Source of the DNA: an uncultured Eubacteriales bacterium | Lineage (GTDB): Bacteria; Bacillota; Clostridia; Oscillospirales; Oscillospiraceae | NCBI GenBank assembly: GCA_900546075.1 | Contig: URBH01000027.1 | Coordinates: 1 to 28,282, forward strand | Length of the DNA stretch: 28,282 bases | Reading direction: 5' to 3' | Part shown: in pieces, positions 7,447-16,468 of the stretch | Position numbering within the stretch: position 1 is the stretch's first letter | How the letters are laid out: each line of letters begins with the position of its first letter | Notes under the pieces: model-generated | What the model was told of the DNA's origin: nothing | Database searches by the model: none | Seen by the model: the letters and a program-made list of their open reading frames with translations, nothing else | Program-made: the position numbers and the translations under genes

Positions 7447-8118
7447 ATGGAAAGCGAATTATACAAAGTTACAAAAAAAGACCTGCCAAAGCTTCAGGCA
7501 CTGCTGAACAAGTGCTTTGCCTCCGACCCGCTGTACGAGACCCTGATTCCCAACGAGGACGTCCGCAAGAAGCTTTTGCCGAAGCTCTTTGCCTGCGACA
7601 TGGAGGAATTCTACAAAAACTGCGACATTTTTGCCGACAGCCCGGACTTGAACGGCCTTCTGGTCGTCTCCGACGAGACCGAGCCGTACCATTTCCTCCA
7701 ATACTACGTTACGGAGCTGGAAGCGGAATTGCAGACGGATGCCTGGCTCATCAAGGAAGACCCTTCCTTAAAAACCCTGTTCCACTTTTTTGCCGCCCGG
7801 GACTATCTGAACTCCCACTGGACGACCCAGCTCCACGAGGACAACCGTCTCCATGTGATCTATCTGGCGGTAGACCCCCAGATGCAGCACCACGGCATTG
7901 CGGTGAAGCTGCTGAAGGCGGCGGTGGATTATGCGGACAGGCATCACATGATGATGTCCCTGGAGACCCACAATCCCCACAACGTAACGCTTTACCAGCA
8001 GTTCGGGTTTGAAATTTACGAGGTTCTGGAAAAGCACTTCCACCTAAAGCAGTTCTGCATGGTGCGCCCGGTTCAAAGCGAGCTTGTCCAGCCCGCAAAT
8101 CCGGGGAATGCGATTTAA
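7447..8118 (+). CDS. GNAT-family N-acetyltransferase
   Basis: A 223-residue protein with a GNAT fold. The acetyl-CoA-binding motif A is seen at about residues 141-155 as AVDPQMQHHGIAVKLL, matching the Q/RxxGxG/A pattern. It is followed by the typical NxxLYxxFGF block (NVTLYQQFGFEIYEV). The substrate is unknown. It lies 12 bases after the M28 peptidase with AAGGAA upstream, so the two are co-transcribed. Acetylation of a peptide, amino acid or small amine released by the peptidase is possible but unproven. The transcript ends at the stem at 8133-8157. Confidence 0.85.
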   Translation: MESELYKVTKKDLPKLQALLNKCFASDPLYETLIPNEDVRKKLLPKLFACDMEEFYKNCDIFADSPDLNGLLVVSDETEPYHFLQYYVTELEAELQTDAWLIKEDPSLKTLFHFFAARDYLNSHWTTQLHEDNRLHVIYLAVDPQMQHHGIAVKLLKAAVDYADRHHMMMSLETHNPHNVTLYQQFGFEIYEVLEKHFHLKQFCMVRPVQSELVQPANPGNAI

Positions 8119-8132
8119 CCGAGAACAGAAAA

Positions 8133-8157
8133 TCCCGTCCGCAGTTCGCGGACGGGA
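8133..8157. terminator. Bidirectional terminator between the GNAT gene and potD
   Basis: TCCCGTCCGC, loop AGTTC, GCGGACGGGA: ten perfect pairs. T-rich sequence follows on the plus strand (ATCTTTCTGTTT) and on the minus strand (ATTTTCTGTT). Confidence 0.85.
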
Positions 8158-8199
8158 ATCTTTCTGTTTATGCGCTTTTTTCGGCAGGCCGAACGCCTA

Positions 8200-9276
8200 T
8201 CAGCCGTTGCGGACTTCCATGAACAGGCTTTCCATATACCGGGAGGTCTCCTCCGGCAGGTAGTTGAAGCTGGTGCCGGTGGTGAGGGTGTCCGCGTCGG
8301 GGTAGGCGACCTCGCTGCCCGCGACCTCCGGATCCATCAGCTCCTTCGCCGCGGTGGAAGGGACGCTGTAGCCCAAGAACGCCATGTTGGCGGAGGAAAT
8401 CTCCGGGCTGCACAGGAAGTTGATAAAGGCCTCTGCCGCTTCCTTTTCCTGGCAGCAGGTGGGGATGCACATGGCGTCGATGAACATGTTGTAGCCCTGA
8501 GCCGTGGGACGGTAGAAGGCCAGATCGGGGTTCTCCTCCACCATGGTCAGATAGTCGCCGGCGTAGTAGGGGGCAATCCAGGCCTCCTCGTTTTCCATGG
8601 CGTCAAAAATCTGATCCATGACGTACTGCTGCACCACGGGCTTCTGCTCCGCCAGCTTGGCGGCGCAGGCCTGAAGCTCGGCTTCGTCGGTGGTGTTCAC
8701 GTCGTAGCCCAGCAGGTACTCGGCAATGCCGAAGGCGTCCCGGGAGTTGTCGAACATCAGGATCTTTCCGGCGTACTTCTCGTTCCACAGCAGCTCCCAG
8801 CCGGTGACGTCGGCTTCATCCACGTACTTGGTGTTGTAGATGATGCCCACGGTGCCCCAGGTGTAGGGGACGGAGTATTTGTTCTCCGGGTCGTAGGAAG
8901 TGTTCTTGAAGGCGTCGTCGATATACTGGTAGTTGGGGATGTTGCCAAAGTTCAGCTCCTCCAGCATACCCTCCTGCACCATCCGGCCGATCATGTAGTC
9001 GGAGGGAATGATCACGTCCACGGTGATGCCGCCGTTGGCAAGCTTGGAGTACATGATCTCGTTGGAGTCGTAGGTGGAATACTGCACGCGGATGTTGGGG
9101 TAGGCTTCCTCAAAGGCGGCGATCACATCCAGAGAGCCGTCGTCGCCCTCGGAGATGTACTGTCCCCAGTTGTAGACGTACAGGGTGGTTTTTTTGCTGC
9201 TGCCGCAGCCGGAAAGCCCGGCCAGGCAGCTTACGGCAAGCAAGACGGAAAGAACAACGCAAATTACTTTTTTCAT
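8200..9276 (-). CDS. potD: Spermidine/putrescine-binding lipoprotein PotD
   Basis: A 358-residue extracytoplasmic binding protein of the polyamine ABC importer. It has a lipoprotein signal, with a basic start, a hydrophobic core and lipobox LSGC ending at Cys24. The mature part begins TTLYVYNWGQYIS, the hallmark PotD/PotF motif whose Trp lines the polyamine site. Later NTTSYDPENKYSVPYTWGTVGI and PEISSANMAFLGYSVP also match the family. The length is usual for PotD. It is the last gene of potABCD, 12 bases after potC, with AAGGAG before the start. It delivers ligand to PotBC. Confidence 0.95.
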   Translation of the reverse strand: MKKVICVVLSVLLAVSCLAGLSGCGSSKKTTLYVYNWGQYISEGDDGSLDVIAAFEEAYPNIRVQYSTYDSNEIMYSKLANGGITVDVIIPSDYMIGRMVQEGMLEELNFGNIPNYQYIDDAFKNTSYDPENKYSVPYTWGTVGIIYNTKYVDEADVTGWELLWNEKYAGKILMFDNSRDAFGIAEYLLGYDVNTTDEAELQACAAKLAEQKPVVQQYVMDQIFDAMENEEAWIAPYYAGDYLTMVEENPDLAFYRPTAQGYNMFIDAMCIPTCCQEKEAAEAFINFLCSPEISSANMAFLGYSVPSTAAKELMDPEVAGSEVAYPDADTLTTGTSFNYLPEETSRYMESLFMEVRNG

Positions 9277-9288
9277 GATAATTCTCCT

Positions 9289-10104
9289 TTATGTCCCGCT
9301 GTGGGCAGCGGCTCGTTTTCTGTCCCCGCGGAGCTGAATGAGGTTCATGGTGACCATCAGCACCAGAATCAGCAGGAACAGCAGGGTGAACAGGGCGTAG
9401 ATTTTCGGATGGAGGGGCTTTTTCGTGTAGGAATAGATTTCCACGGGAAGGGTCACGAAATCCAGCCCGCTGACAAAATAGCTGATGACGAAATCGTCCA
9501 GGCTCATGGTAAAGGCCATGATGGCGCCGGATACGATGCCGGGGGCGATCTCATGGAGCGTCACCTTGAAAAACGCCTGCAAGGGCGTGCATCCCAAATC
9601 CATGGCCGCGTCCCGGAGAGAGCTGTCCGTCTGCTTGAGCTTGGGCATGACGTTCAGAATCACGTAGGGGAGATTGAAGGTGATGTGGGCGATGAGCAGC
9701 GTCCAGAAGGTCAGGCTGTTCCGCTGTCCCAGCATCCGGGTTCCCACGAAGACGAACAGCAGGGAAAGAGACACGCCGGTGACGATATCCGGGTTCGTCA
9801 TGGGAATGTTGGTCAGCGTCATGGCGGCCTTGCGCAGCCTGGGGTTCAGGTTGTAAATGCCCAGGGATGCCACCGTGCCGAAGACCGTGGCGATGAAGCT
9901 GGCGAGGATCGAGACAAGCAGAGAATTCCCCAGCAGCTTCAGAAGCGCCCTGTCCCGGAACAGACGGGCGTATTGCTGCAAGGTAAAGCCTTCAAACTGG
10001 GTGACGTCCTTGCCCGTATTGAACGACGCCACGATCAGCACCGCCATGGGAACGTACAGGAAAACGAAAATCAGAACGGTGAGAATGCGGTTGGCTCTTT
10101 TCAT
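9289..10104 (-). CDS. potC: Polyamine ABC transporter permease PotC
   Basis: A 271-residue inner-membrane permease with six membrane segments. It carries the EAA loop (DAAMDLGCTPLQAFFKVTLHEIAPGI), which docks on the ATPase PotA. The N-terminus, with the FNTGK motif after the first segment, is typical of PotC. Its start codon overlaps the potB stop by four bases (ATGA), which indicates translational coupling. It forms the channel together with PotB. Confidence 0.95.
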   Translation of the reverse strand: MKRANRILTVLIFVFLYVPMAVLIVASFNTGKDVTQFEGFTLQQYARLFRDRALLKLLGNSLLVSILASFIATVFGTVASLGIYNLNPRLRKAAMTLTNIPMTNPDIVTGVSLSLLFVFVGTRMLGQRNSLTFWTLLIAHITFNLPYVILNVMPKLKQTDSSLRDAAMDLGCTPLQAFFKVTLHEIAPGIVSGAIMAFTMSLDDFVISYFVSGLDFVTLPVEIYSYTKKPLHPKIYALFTLLFLLILVLMVTMNLIQLRGDRKRAAAHSGT

Positions 10105-10925
10105 ACGATGACACCGCCTTCCTCATTGTCGCCGCCGAAGCGGTTCATGATGCCGGTGCAGATGAATACCAGAATCATCAGCACCAGACTCAGCGCCGCG
10201 CCCAGATTGGGGTTGTTGCCCTGCTTGAACTGGCGCTCGATCACGTCGCCGATGAGCACCGTGTCCGTACCGCCCAGCTTCTGGGAGATATAGAAGGTGG
10301 ATACCGCCGGGACAAACACCATGGTCATGCCGGAGAGAATGCCGGGAACGCTCAGCGGCAGCACCACCCGGGAGAACACCTGGGTGCTGTTGCAGCCCAA
10401 GTCCTCCGCCGCCTCAATGAGCCGGGAGTCGATCTTGACGATGACGCCGTACAGAGGCAAAATCATATAGGGCAGATAGTTATACACCATGCCAAGAATG
10501 ACCGCGCCGGGGGTGCGGATGAGCCGCAGCCGGCCGATGCCGATGGCGTCGAGAATATTGTTGATGATGCCGGTGTCCTGCAACAGCCCGACCCATGCCA
10601 GGGTGCGCAGCAGGAAGCTCATGCACATGGGCAGCATCACCAGCATATACAGGAACTTCTGGGCGGTCTGGCTCCGGTGGGCGATGTAGTAGGCTGTGGG
10701 ATAGCCCAGCAGCAGGCAGATAAAGGCTGACGCCACCGCGTAGAAGATGGACTGCCACAGAACTCCCCAGTACAGGTTCAGACCCCGGAGGTTCACCAGG
10801 CTGAATTCCCCTGTAGACGGGTCGGTAAGGGCATAGTAGCACACCACCCCAAGAGGAATCAGCGTGAACACCACCATCCATATTAAATATGGGGTGCTGA
10901 GCAGGATAGACTTATTCTTCTTCAT
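10101..10925 (-). CDS. potB: Polyamine ABC transporter permease PotB
   Basis: A 274-residue permease with six membrane segments and the EAA loop (EAAEDLGCNSTQVFSRVVLPLSVPGI). The N-terminus overlaps the last codons of potA. Two ATG codons are possible, at 10934 and 10925. GGAGG abuts the first directly but lies nine bases before the second, so 10925 (MKKNKSILLS) is preferred. It partners PotC to form the membrane channel. Confidence 0.94.
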   Translation of the reverse strand: MKKNKSILLSTPYLIWMVVFTLIPLGVVCYYALTDPSTGEFSLVNLRGLNLYWGVLWQSIFYAVASAFICLLLGYPTAYYIAHRSQTAQKFLYMLVMLPMCMSFLLRTLAWVGLLQDTGIINNILDAIGIGRLRLIRTPGAVILGMVYNYLPYMILPLYGVIVKIDSRLIEAAEDLGCNSTQVFSRVVLPLSVPGILSGMTMVFVPAVSTFYISQKLGGTDTVLIGDVIERQFKQGNNPNLGAALSLVLMILVFICTGIMNRFGGDNEEGGVIV

Positions 10926-12033
10926 CTTCGGCATCCTCCGTCAGCTCGTCATACTCGGCGGAGTAGGAGCTGTAGTCGCCAAAGAGACCTGAATATTCGC
11001 TCTTGTGCATGATGTGAATGTCTTCCGGGTTCAGGCGGATGCCGATGGTCTCGCCCACGCCGTGGTAGTCCGTGGTCTGGATGAGCCACTTGAAGCCCTT
11101 GAACTCCACGATGATGTCGTAGTTGAGACCCTTGAAGGTAATGCCCGTGACGGTGCCGACAAGATGACTCTGGGCGGGCTGCACGATGTCAATGTCCTCC
11201 GGACGGATGACCACGTCCACCGGCTCGTTGGGGGCAAAGCCCTTGTCCACGCACTCAAAGACCCGGCCGAAGAACCGAACCCTGAAGTCTTCCAGCATGA
11301 CGCCGTCCAAGATGTTGCTTTCGCCGATAAAGTCCGCCACAAAGGCGTTCTTCGGCTCGTTATAGATATCCTCCGGTCTGCCGATCTGCTGGATCCGGCC
11401 TTTGTCCATGACCACCACGGTATCGGACATGGAAAGGGCTTCCTCCTGATCGTGGGTGACATAGATGAACGTGATGCCGGTGGTCTGCTGGATGCGTTTC
11501 AGCTCGATCTGCATATCCTTGCGCAATCGCAGATCCAGGGCTGCCAGGGGTTCGTCCAGCAGCAGCACCTTCGGCTGGTTGACCAATGCCCGGGCGATGG
11601 CAACCCGCTGCTGCTGGCCGCCGGACAGACTGTCCACGCTGCGGTTTTCGTAGCCCTTCAGGCTGACGATTTCCAGCATTTCATTGACCCTGCGGTCAAC
11701 CTCGGTCTTGGGCAGCTTCGCTACCTTCAGGCCGAAGGCGATGTTGTCGTACACATCCAGGTGCGGGAAAAGGGCATAACGCTGGAACACGGTGTTGATC
11801 TGCCGTTTGTAGGGCGGAACGTCGTTGATGACCTTCCCGTCAAACGTCACCGTGCCGGAAGTGGGCGTCAGAAAGCCACCGATGATCCGAAGCGTTGTGG
11901 TCTTGCCGCAGCCGGAGGGGCCGAGCAGTGTGAGGAATTCGTGATCGTTGAAATAAAGATTGATGCCGTCGAGAATACGCTCCCCGTCGAACTCCATGGT
12001 TAAGTCCTGGAGTCTGATGAGTTCCTTGGACAT
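10912..12033 (-). CDS. potA: Polyamine ABC transporter ATP-binding protein PotA
   Basis: A 373-residue ABC ATPase. Walker A GPSGCGKT is at residues 38-45. The signature LSGGQQQRVAIARAL, Walker B VLLLDEPLAALD and switch histidine THDQEEAL are all intact. A C-terminal TOBE-type regulatory domain follows, and the last residues are very acidic (DELTEDAEDEEE). The start at 12033 follows GGGGGAGG and gives the usual N-terminus (MSKELIRLQDL). Longer in-frame starts would include the promoter at 12086-12113. It is the first gene of potABCD and drives polyamine uptake. Confidence 0.95.
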   Translation of the reverse strand: MSKELIRLQDLTMEFDGERILDGINLYFNDHEFLTLLGPSGCGKTTTLRIIGGFLTPTSGTVTFDGKVINDVPPYKRQINTVFQRYALFPHLDVYDNIAFGLKVAKLPKTEVDRRVNEMLEIVSLKGYENRSVDSLSGGQQQRVAIARALVNQPKVLLLDEPLAALDLRLRKDMQIELKRIQQTTGITFIYVTHDQEEALSMSDTVVVMDKGRIQQIGRPEDIYNEPKNAFVADFIGESNILDGVMLEDFRVRFFGRVFECVDKGFAPNEPVDVVIRPEDIDIVQPAQSHLVGTVTGITFKGLNYDIIVEFKGFKWLIQTTDYHGVGETIGIRLNPEDIHIMHKSEYSGLFGDYSSYSAEYDELTEDAEDEEE

Positions 12034-12085
12034 TATCCTCCCCCGTTTCTGTTTTTTGTGTTTACGCCGAAATACGACAGATACT

Positions 12086-12113
12086 ACTATACCGTAAATT
12101 TTTGCAATGTCAA
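12086..12113 (-). promoter_or_regulatory. Sigma-A promoter of potABCD
   Basis: Minus strand: TTGACA at 12113-12108, 16-bp spacer, TATAGT at 12091-12086. It lies between the alr-capA terminator and potA. Confidence 0.75.
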
Positions 12114-12187
12114 TGGATTCTATCCGTTTTTTCCCGGGAAAGTTTCGCTTTTTCCGCTGTCCCCGCGGCGCGGACGGGCAGGAAGGC

Positions 12188-12229
12188 AAAAACCGGGTCG
12201 CGGCAAACGGAATGTCTGCTGCGACCCGG
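12188..12229 (-). terminator. Terminator of the alr-capA-capA operon
   Basis: Minus strand: CCGGGTCGC (12229-12221), a loop that can fold further, GCGACCCGG (12201-12193), then TTTTT. It separates this operon from potABCD. Confidence 0.8.
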
Positions 12230-12247
12230 CATGTTCGGGGATTTTTG

Positions 12248-13741
12248 TTATGCCGCCGGAGCGGTAACGGCGGTGGTTTCCGGGGCGGTTTCGGATGCGG
12301 TTTCCTCCGGGACGGTGCTTGAAACGTAGGTTTCCGGATGGCTGGCCAGGTCCTGATAGTAGGCGTCCCGGTCGGCCTTCTGCTGCTCCAGATACGTCCG
12401 GCATTTCTCCATGCCTGCGCCTACAATGGAGTCCGTGCGCTCCATGGACTTCTTCGCGAAGGACAGCATGGTATCGTTCAGATGGAAAAGCTCCGCCCAC
12501 TGATCCTCCTTTTCTTCGTCCAGCGGCAGGATGTTGTACTGCTTCGCCCCGTCGGTGCGCATGTTCACCCAGGTGGGCAGCGCCTCCACGCTTTGCAGGT
12601 ACACGGTGCCGTCGGAATACTTTTCAAAGGTGACGGTGAACAGAATGCCGTCCTCCGTATAATAAGGGGGCGCGGCGGAAATATAGCCGTTTCTCTGGTT
12701 GGACACGGCGTTGCCCAGGGAGTAGATGACCACGGTCTTGTGGCTCTCGTCAACGGTGCTGGTGAGAAGATCCACCGGCTGCACCACATGGGGGTGTCCG
12801 CCCACAATCACGTCGAAGCCCAGGTCGCACAGCTTCTGCGCCATGGTGTCCTGAAGGGAGTTCTCTTTAATATTGTATTCCACGCCCCAGTGAATGAACA
12901 TCATGGTGGCTTCCGCGCCGTCCGCCTTCATCTGCTCCAGAATCTGCTCCGACGCGGTGTACAGCTTGTCGGGGTTATTGTTGAGAAAGTAGTTCATCTG
13001 CCCCTCGTCCTTGATGGGGGTAAGGCCGTTGAGGGAGAAGGAGGTGCCGTTGCTGCCATATGCCCAGGTGTAGCACACCATGCCGATCTTGATGCCGTTC
13101 ACGTCTACCACGGCGTACTTCGGCTCGTCGGCGTTCAGCTGGGAGCCGAGGGCGGTCAGCCCCTTGCCCCGGATGACCTCTATGGTGCGGGTGATGCCGG
13201 AGGCCATGGTGTCACCCGCGTGGTTGTTGGCGGTGAGCAGCATGTCGTAGCCCGTGTCCACCACGCTGTCGATCAGCGCGTCGGGGCAGTTGAAGGCAGG
13301 GTTGCCCTGATAGGGGTAGTCGTCGCCGCCGAAAGTGGTTTCCAGGTTGGCGATGGCATAGTCCAGCCCGGACACGATGTCTTTCACATAGCGGAAAATG
13401 GAGCTGAAATCATAGCTTCCGTTGCTTTGCAGGCAGGTGTCGAACACCGGCTTGTGCATCAGCAGATCGCCCATGGTGCCGACGGATGCCGTGGCCACCA
13501 CATGCTCCGGTTCCGGGAGAGTCGTTTCCGGGGGCTGCGTTTCGGTTTCCGTCGGCTCTGTCCGGGGGGCGGTGGGAAGGGTGTAAATCTGCGTCTCCGT
13601 CCGGACGGGGGGCTGGGGCGTTTTATTCACCAGATTGACGCACATAAAGATCACAAGACCCGTCAGCGCGATCATGACGAAAATCAGTACGGTCAGCAGC
13701 ACCGTGACCGCTGAACTGTTCCCCTTTGTTTTTTTGGACAT
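12248..13741 (-). CDS. CapA-family membrane-anchored protein, copy 1
   Basis: A 497-residue protein with a short basic N-terminus, one membrane segment at about residues 13-36, and a Thr/Pro/Glu-rich linker to about 80. A CapA (PGA_cap) metallophosphatase-like domain follows. Visible family motifs are MGDLLMHKP (Asp92), NLETTFGGDDYPYQG, LLTANNH, IHWGVEY and VIVGGHPHVV, holding the usual metal-site Asp, Glu, Asn and His residues. The C-terminus is low-complexity, rich in Thr and Glu. CapA proteins are linked to poly-gamma-glutamate or surface-polymer handling, but no capB/capC genes are here. It follows its paralogue by 27 bases with AAAGGAG upstream. The catalytic domain should face outside. 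Confidence 0.88.
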   Translation of the reverse strand: MSKKTKGNSSAVTVLLTVLIFVMIALTGLVIFMCVNLVNKTPQPPVRTETQIYTLPTAPRTEPTETETQPPETTLPEPEHVVATASVGTMGDLLMHKPVFDTCLQSNGSYDFSSIFRYVKDIVSGLDYAIANLETTFGGDDYPYQGNPAFNCPDALIDSVVDTGYDMLLTANNHAGDTMASGITRTIEVIRGKGLTALGSQLNADEPKYAVVDVNGIKIGMVCYTWAYGSNGTSFSLNGLTPIKDEGQMNYFLNNNPDKLYTASEQILEQMKADGAEATMMFIHWGVEYNIKENSLQDTMAQKLCDLGFDVIVGGHPHVVQPVDLLTSTVDESHKTVVIYSLGNAVSNQRNGYISAAPPYYTEDGILFTVTFEKYSDGTVYLQSVEALPTWVNMRTDGAKQYNILPLDEEKEDQWAELFHLNDTMLSFAKKSMERTDSIVGAGMEKCRTYLEQQKADRDAYYQDLASHPETYVSSTVPEETASETAPETTAVTAPAA

Positions 13742-13768
13742 GGATGTTTCTCCTTTGCAGTATGGAAG

Positions 13769-15118
13769 TCAGGCTGCTTCCTCGGTGGGGACAGCGGGAG
13801 CTTCCCGCGCCTGCTTTTCCTGGGTGTAGTAGCTTCGGCATTGCTCCAGTCCCGGGCCGACGATGCTCATGGTGCGGTCGTAGGATGCCACGGCATTGGC
13901 AAGCGCGGCGGCGTCCAGGCCGTACAGGCTCTGCCATTCCTCCCGCCGGGCGTCTTCCAGCGGGACGATGCTGTATTCCTGTTTTTCGTCCACGCTGCGC
14001 AGGATGACCCAGGTGGGCATCACGTTCACGTCGGCGACATGCACGGCGCCGTCGGCGTATTTTTCAAAGGTGACGGTGAATACTGCGCCGTCTTCGGTGT
14101 GGCCGGTGTTCAGGGTCATCAGGTCCCGGCGCTGGTTGGATACGGCGTTGCCAAGGGAGTAGATGACCGCCGTTTTGTGCCGGGAGTCAACGCCGCTGGT
14201 CAGCAGCTCCATGGGCTCCACCACGTGGGGATGTCCGCCGACAATCACGTCCACGCCCAGGTCGCACAGCTTCTGGGCGATCATCCGCTGGGCGGCGTCC
14301 GCCTGGAGGGAATACTCCGTTCCCCAGTGGATGTACAGCATGGTGGCCTCCGCGCCGTCTTCCTGCATTTGGGACAGAAGAGACTGTACCTCGGAATAGA
14401 AGGCGTCCAGATTGGTTTCCACGAAGTAATTCACCAGACCTACCTGGGCGACCTCCGGCTCAAAATTCAGGGAGGGACGCCCGTTCACCTCGCTGGTGGC
14501 GTAGGTGTAGGCCGCCATGCCCACCTGGATGCCGTTCATGTCCACCACGGCGTACTTGGGTTCCTCGTCGCTGAGCTGGGTACCCAGCGGGGTCAGACCC
14601 ATTTCCCGCACCCGCTTCACCGTGCGCAGAACGCCCTCGGTGGTGGTGTCGGAGCAGTGGTTGTTGGCGGTGAGCAGCATGTCGATTCCCGCGTCCTTCG
14701 CCGCCTCCACGATCTCGTCGGGGCAGTTGAAGTCGGGGTAGCCCTGGTAGGGGTAATTATCGCCGCCCAGAGTGGTTTCCAGATTGGCGACGGAATAGTC
14801 ATAACTCGCAGTATATTCTGCCACGTAGCGGAAAATCGATGCAAAATCGTAGCCGCCGTCCTCTGTCGTGCAGGCGGTGATGACAGGCTTGTGCATCAGC
14901 AGATCGCCCTGAACGCCCACGGTGGCGGAGGCGACCGGCTCTAAGGGCTGAGCCGCTTCCGTCGTTGGCGGGGTGGTCGGGGCGTCGTCAGGCTTTCCCT
15001 TGCCCAGGGAGCGGACAATGAGAACCACAGCGACGATGGCCACCAGCACCAGCGGCAGCAGCTTCAGCGCGGTATTCCGACGGGGTTCCTGTCTTGCGTA
15101 TTTCGGTTTATGTGCCAT
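13769..15118 (-). CDS. CapA-family membrane-anchored protein, copy 2
   Basis: A 449-residue paralogue of the next gene. The basic N-terminus is followed by a membrane segment at about residues 19-37, a Pro/Thr linker, and then the CapA domain beginning with GDLLMHKP (Asp72). Blocks NLETTLGGDNYPYQG, LLTANNH, IHWGTEY and VIVGGHPHVV align directly with copy 1. The start at 15118 is chosen because AGGAGG lies seven bases upstream. It overlaps the end of alr by 11 bases, which indicates translational coupling, so longer starts inside alr are unlikely. Function in envelope or polymer metabolism is inferred from family and operon. Confidence 0.88.
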   Translation of the reverse strand: MAHKPKYARQEPRRNTALKLLPLVLVAIVAVVLIVRSLGKGKPDDAPTTPPTTEAAQPLEPVASATVGVQGDLLMHKPVITACTTEDGGYDFASIFRYVAEYTASYDYSVANLETTLGGDNYPYQGYPDFNCPDEIVEAAKDAGIDMLLTANNHCSDTTTEGVLRTVKRVREMGLTPLGTQLSDEEPKYAVVDMNGIQVGMAAYTYATSEVNGRPSLNFEPEVAQVGLVNYFVETNLDAFYSEVQSLLSQMQEDGAEATMLYIHWGTEYSLQADAAQRMIAQKLCDLGVDVIVGGHPHVVEPMELLTSGVDSRHKTAVIYSLGNAVSNQRRDLMTLNTGHTEDGAVFTVTFEKYADGAVHVADVNVMPTWVILRSVDEKQEYSIVPLEDARREEWQSLYGLDAAALANAVASYDRTMSIVGPGLEQCRSYYTQEKQAREAPAVPTEEAA

Positions 15119-16286
15119 GGGATTCCTCCTGGAAGATATCGGTAAGGTAATGTACGGTATGGACGGCCTGTCCTCCGCGCAGGTACACGCGGGGCACCCG
15201 CCGGCTGATACCGCAGGCAAATTCGTAGTTGAAGCTTCCGGCCGCGGCGGCAATGTCCTCCATGGAAATGGTTTCATCGCCGTCCGTCCCGATGAGGGTG
15301 ACGGTGTCTCCCGCCTGAACGCCGGGGATATCGGTCACGTCCACCATCATCTGATCCATGCAGATCCGCCCCAGAATGGAGGCGCGCCTCCCGCGGATCA
15401 GGACGTAAAACCGTCCGGACAGACTGCGGCGGTAGCCGTCGGCGTAGCCGACGGGGACGGTGGCCACCACGGTGGGGCGGCTGGTGACGAAGGTGCCGCC
15501 GTAGCTGATCTCCCGTCCCGGGGGCAGGGGCTTCACGTAGGAGACCCGGCTGAGCAGACGCATGGCGGGGGTCAGGGGGAGAAGGCCGGCGTCCACCTCG
15601 TCGCTGGGGTACAGGCCGTAGGTGACGATGCCGGAGCGCACCATTTCATAGTGGCGGTCGAAGTTCATCAGCCCGGCGGAATTGTTCAGGTGGCGGATGG
15701 GAATGCGGACGCCCCGGCGCTTCAGCATGGCGTCGAAGGCGTCAAAGCGCTCCGCCTGGGCGCGGGCGCGGCTGAGATCCCAGCAGTCGGCGGTGGCAAA
15801 ATGGCTGAACAGCCCCTCTGGGGTCAGCCCCGGCAGGGCGGCAATTTCGGCGCAGACGTCGGCGTCGGCTTCCGTCACCTGAAAGCCGATGCGGCTCATG
15901 CCTGTGTCCACGGCAAAGTGAAAGGCGGCGGAACCCCCCGCTTCCACGGCCGCCCGGGACAGGGCTTCCCCGTCCTCCCGGCGGAAAATGGCGGGACGGA
16001 TCCCGAGATGAACGGCGTCGGGGAAAGCCTGCGGCGGCGTGTAGCCCAGAATCAATATCGGCCGGGTGATCCCGGCGTCCCGCAGCTCCAGCGCTTCCGA
16101 CATGGAACTGACGCCGAAGAAGGCGCACCGCTTTTCCAGCAGCCGGGCAACGGGAACCGCGCCGTGGCCGTAGGCGTCGGCCTTGATGACGGCCATCACC
16201 GGCACCCCGGCCTTGCGCCGCACTGCGTCAAAATTGGAAGAAACGGCGTCCAGGTCAATAATCGCCCGGGTGCAGTCGTGGGACAT
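15108..16286 (-). CDS. alr: Alanine racemase
   Basis: A 392-residue fold-type III PLP enzyme that converts L-alanine to D-alanine for peptidoglycan. The PLP lysine is K35 in VIKADAYGHG, and the second catalytic base is Tyr262 in REISYGGTFV. The metal- and substrate-loop motif GRICMDQMMVDVT is also present, so the enzyme appears complete and active. The length is slightly above the usual 370-390. The start at 16286 has only a weak GGAA at close range and AAAGGA 12 bases upstream. It is the first gene of alr-capA-capA, behind the promoter at 16361-16389. Confidence 0.95.
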   Translation of the reverse strand: MSHDCTRAIIDLDAVSSNFDAVRRKAGVPVMAVIKADAYGHGAVPVARLLEKRCAFFGVSSMSEALELRDAGITRPILILGYTPPQAFPDAVHLGIRPAIFRREDGEALSRAAVEAGGSAAFHFAVDTGMSRIGFQVTEADADVCAEIAALPGLTPEGLFSHFATADCWDLSRARAQAERFDAFDAMLKRRGVRIPIRHLNNSAGLMNFDRHYEMVRSGIVTYGLYPSDEVDAGLLPLTPAMRLLSRVSYVKPLPPGREISYGGTFVTSRPTVVATVPVGYADGYRRSLSGRFYVLIRGRRASILGRICMDQMMVDVTDIPGVQAGDTVTLIGTDGDETISMEDIAAAAGSFNYEFACGISRRVPRVYLRGGQAVHTVHYLTDIFQEESHGT

Positions 16287-16360
16287 ATTCCATCAGGTTC
16301 CTTTCGTGCAAAGCGGCGGAATTCTGCGGTTTCCTGCCGGCATACGGGTAAGTGTCTCTT

Positions 16361-16389
16361 ATCTTACCATAGAAAGTAACAAAAGTAAA
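16361..16389 (-). promoter_or_regulatory. Promoter of the alr operon
   Basis: Minus strand: TTTACT at 16389-16384, 17-bp spacer, TAAGAT at 16366-16361. It is divergent from the promoter at 16412-16440. Confidence 0.6.
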
Positions 16390-16411
16390 CACACAAAGTC
16401 TTAAGGTTTCC

Positions 16412-16440
16412 TTGCTTTTCCGGCGGGGAAATGGTATAAT
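16412..16440 (+). promoter_or_regulatory. Promoter of the DUF3786 gene
   Basis: TTGCTT at 16412-16417, 17-bp spacer, TATAAT at 16435-16440, 29 bases before the start codon. Confidence 0.75.
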
Positions 16441-16468
16441 TTCCGTAATCCGGGAGGGAGGGGTACCC

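Noticed and set aside
8170..10293. A 707-codon open frame on the plus strand across potD and potC
   Set aside because: It is the antisense shadow of high-GC pot genes, with no ribosome binding site and a His/Gly/Val-rich nonsense composition.
12338..16379. Long plus-strand open frames opposite the capA and alr genes
   Set aside because: They mirror the conserved minus-strand genes and lack domains, promoters and start signals.
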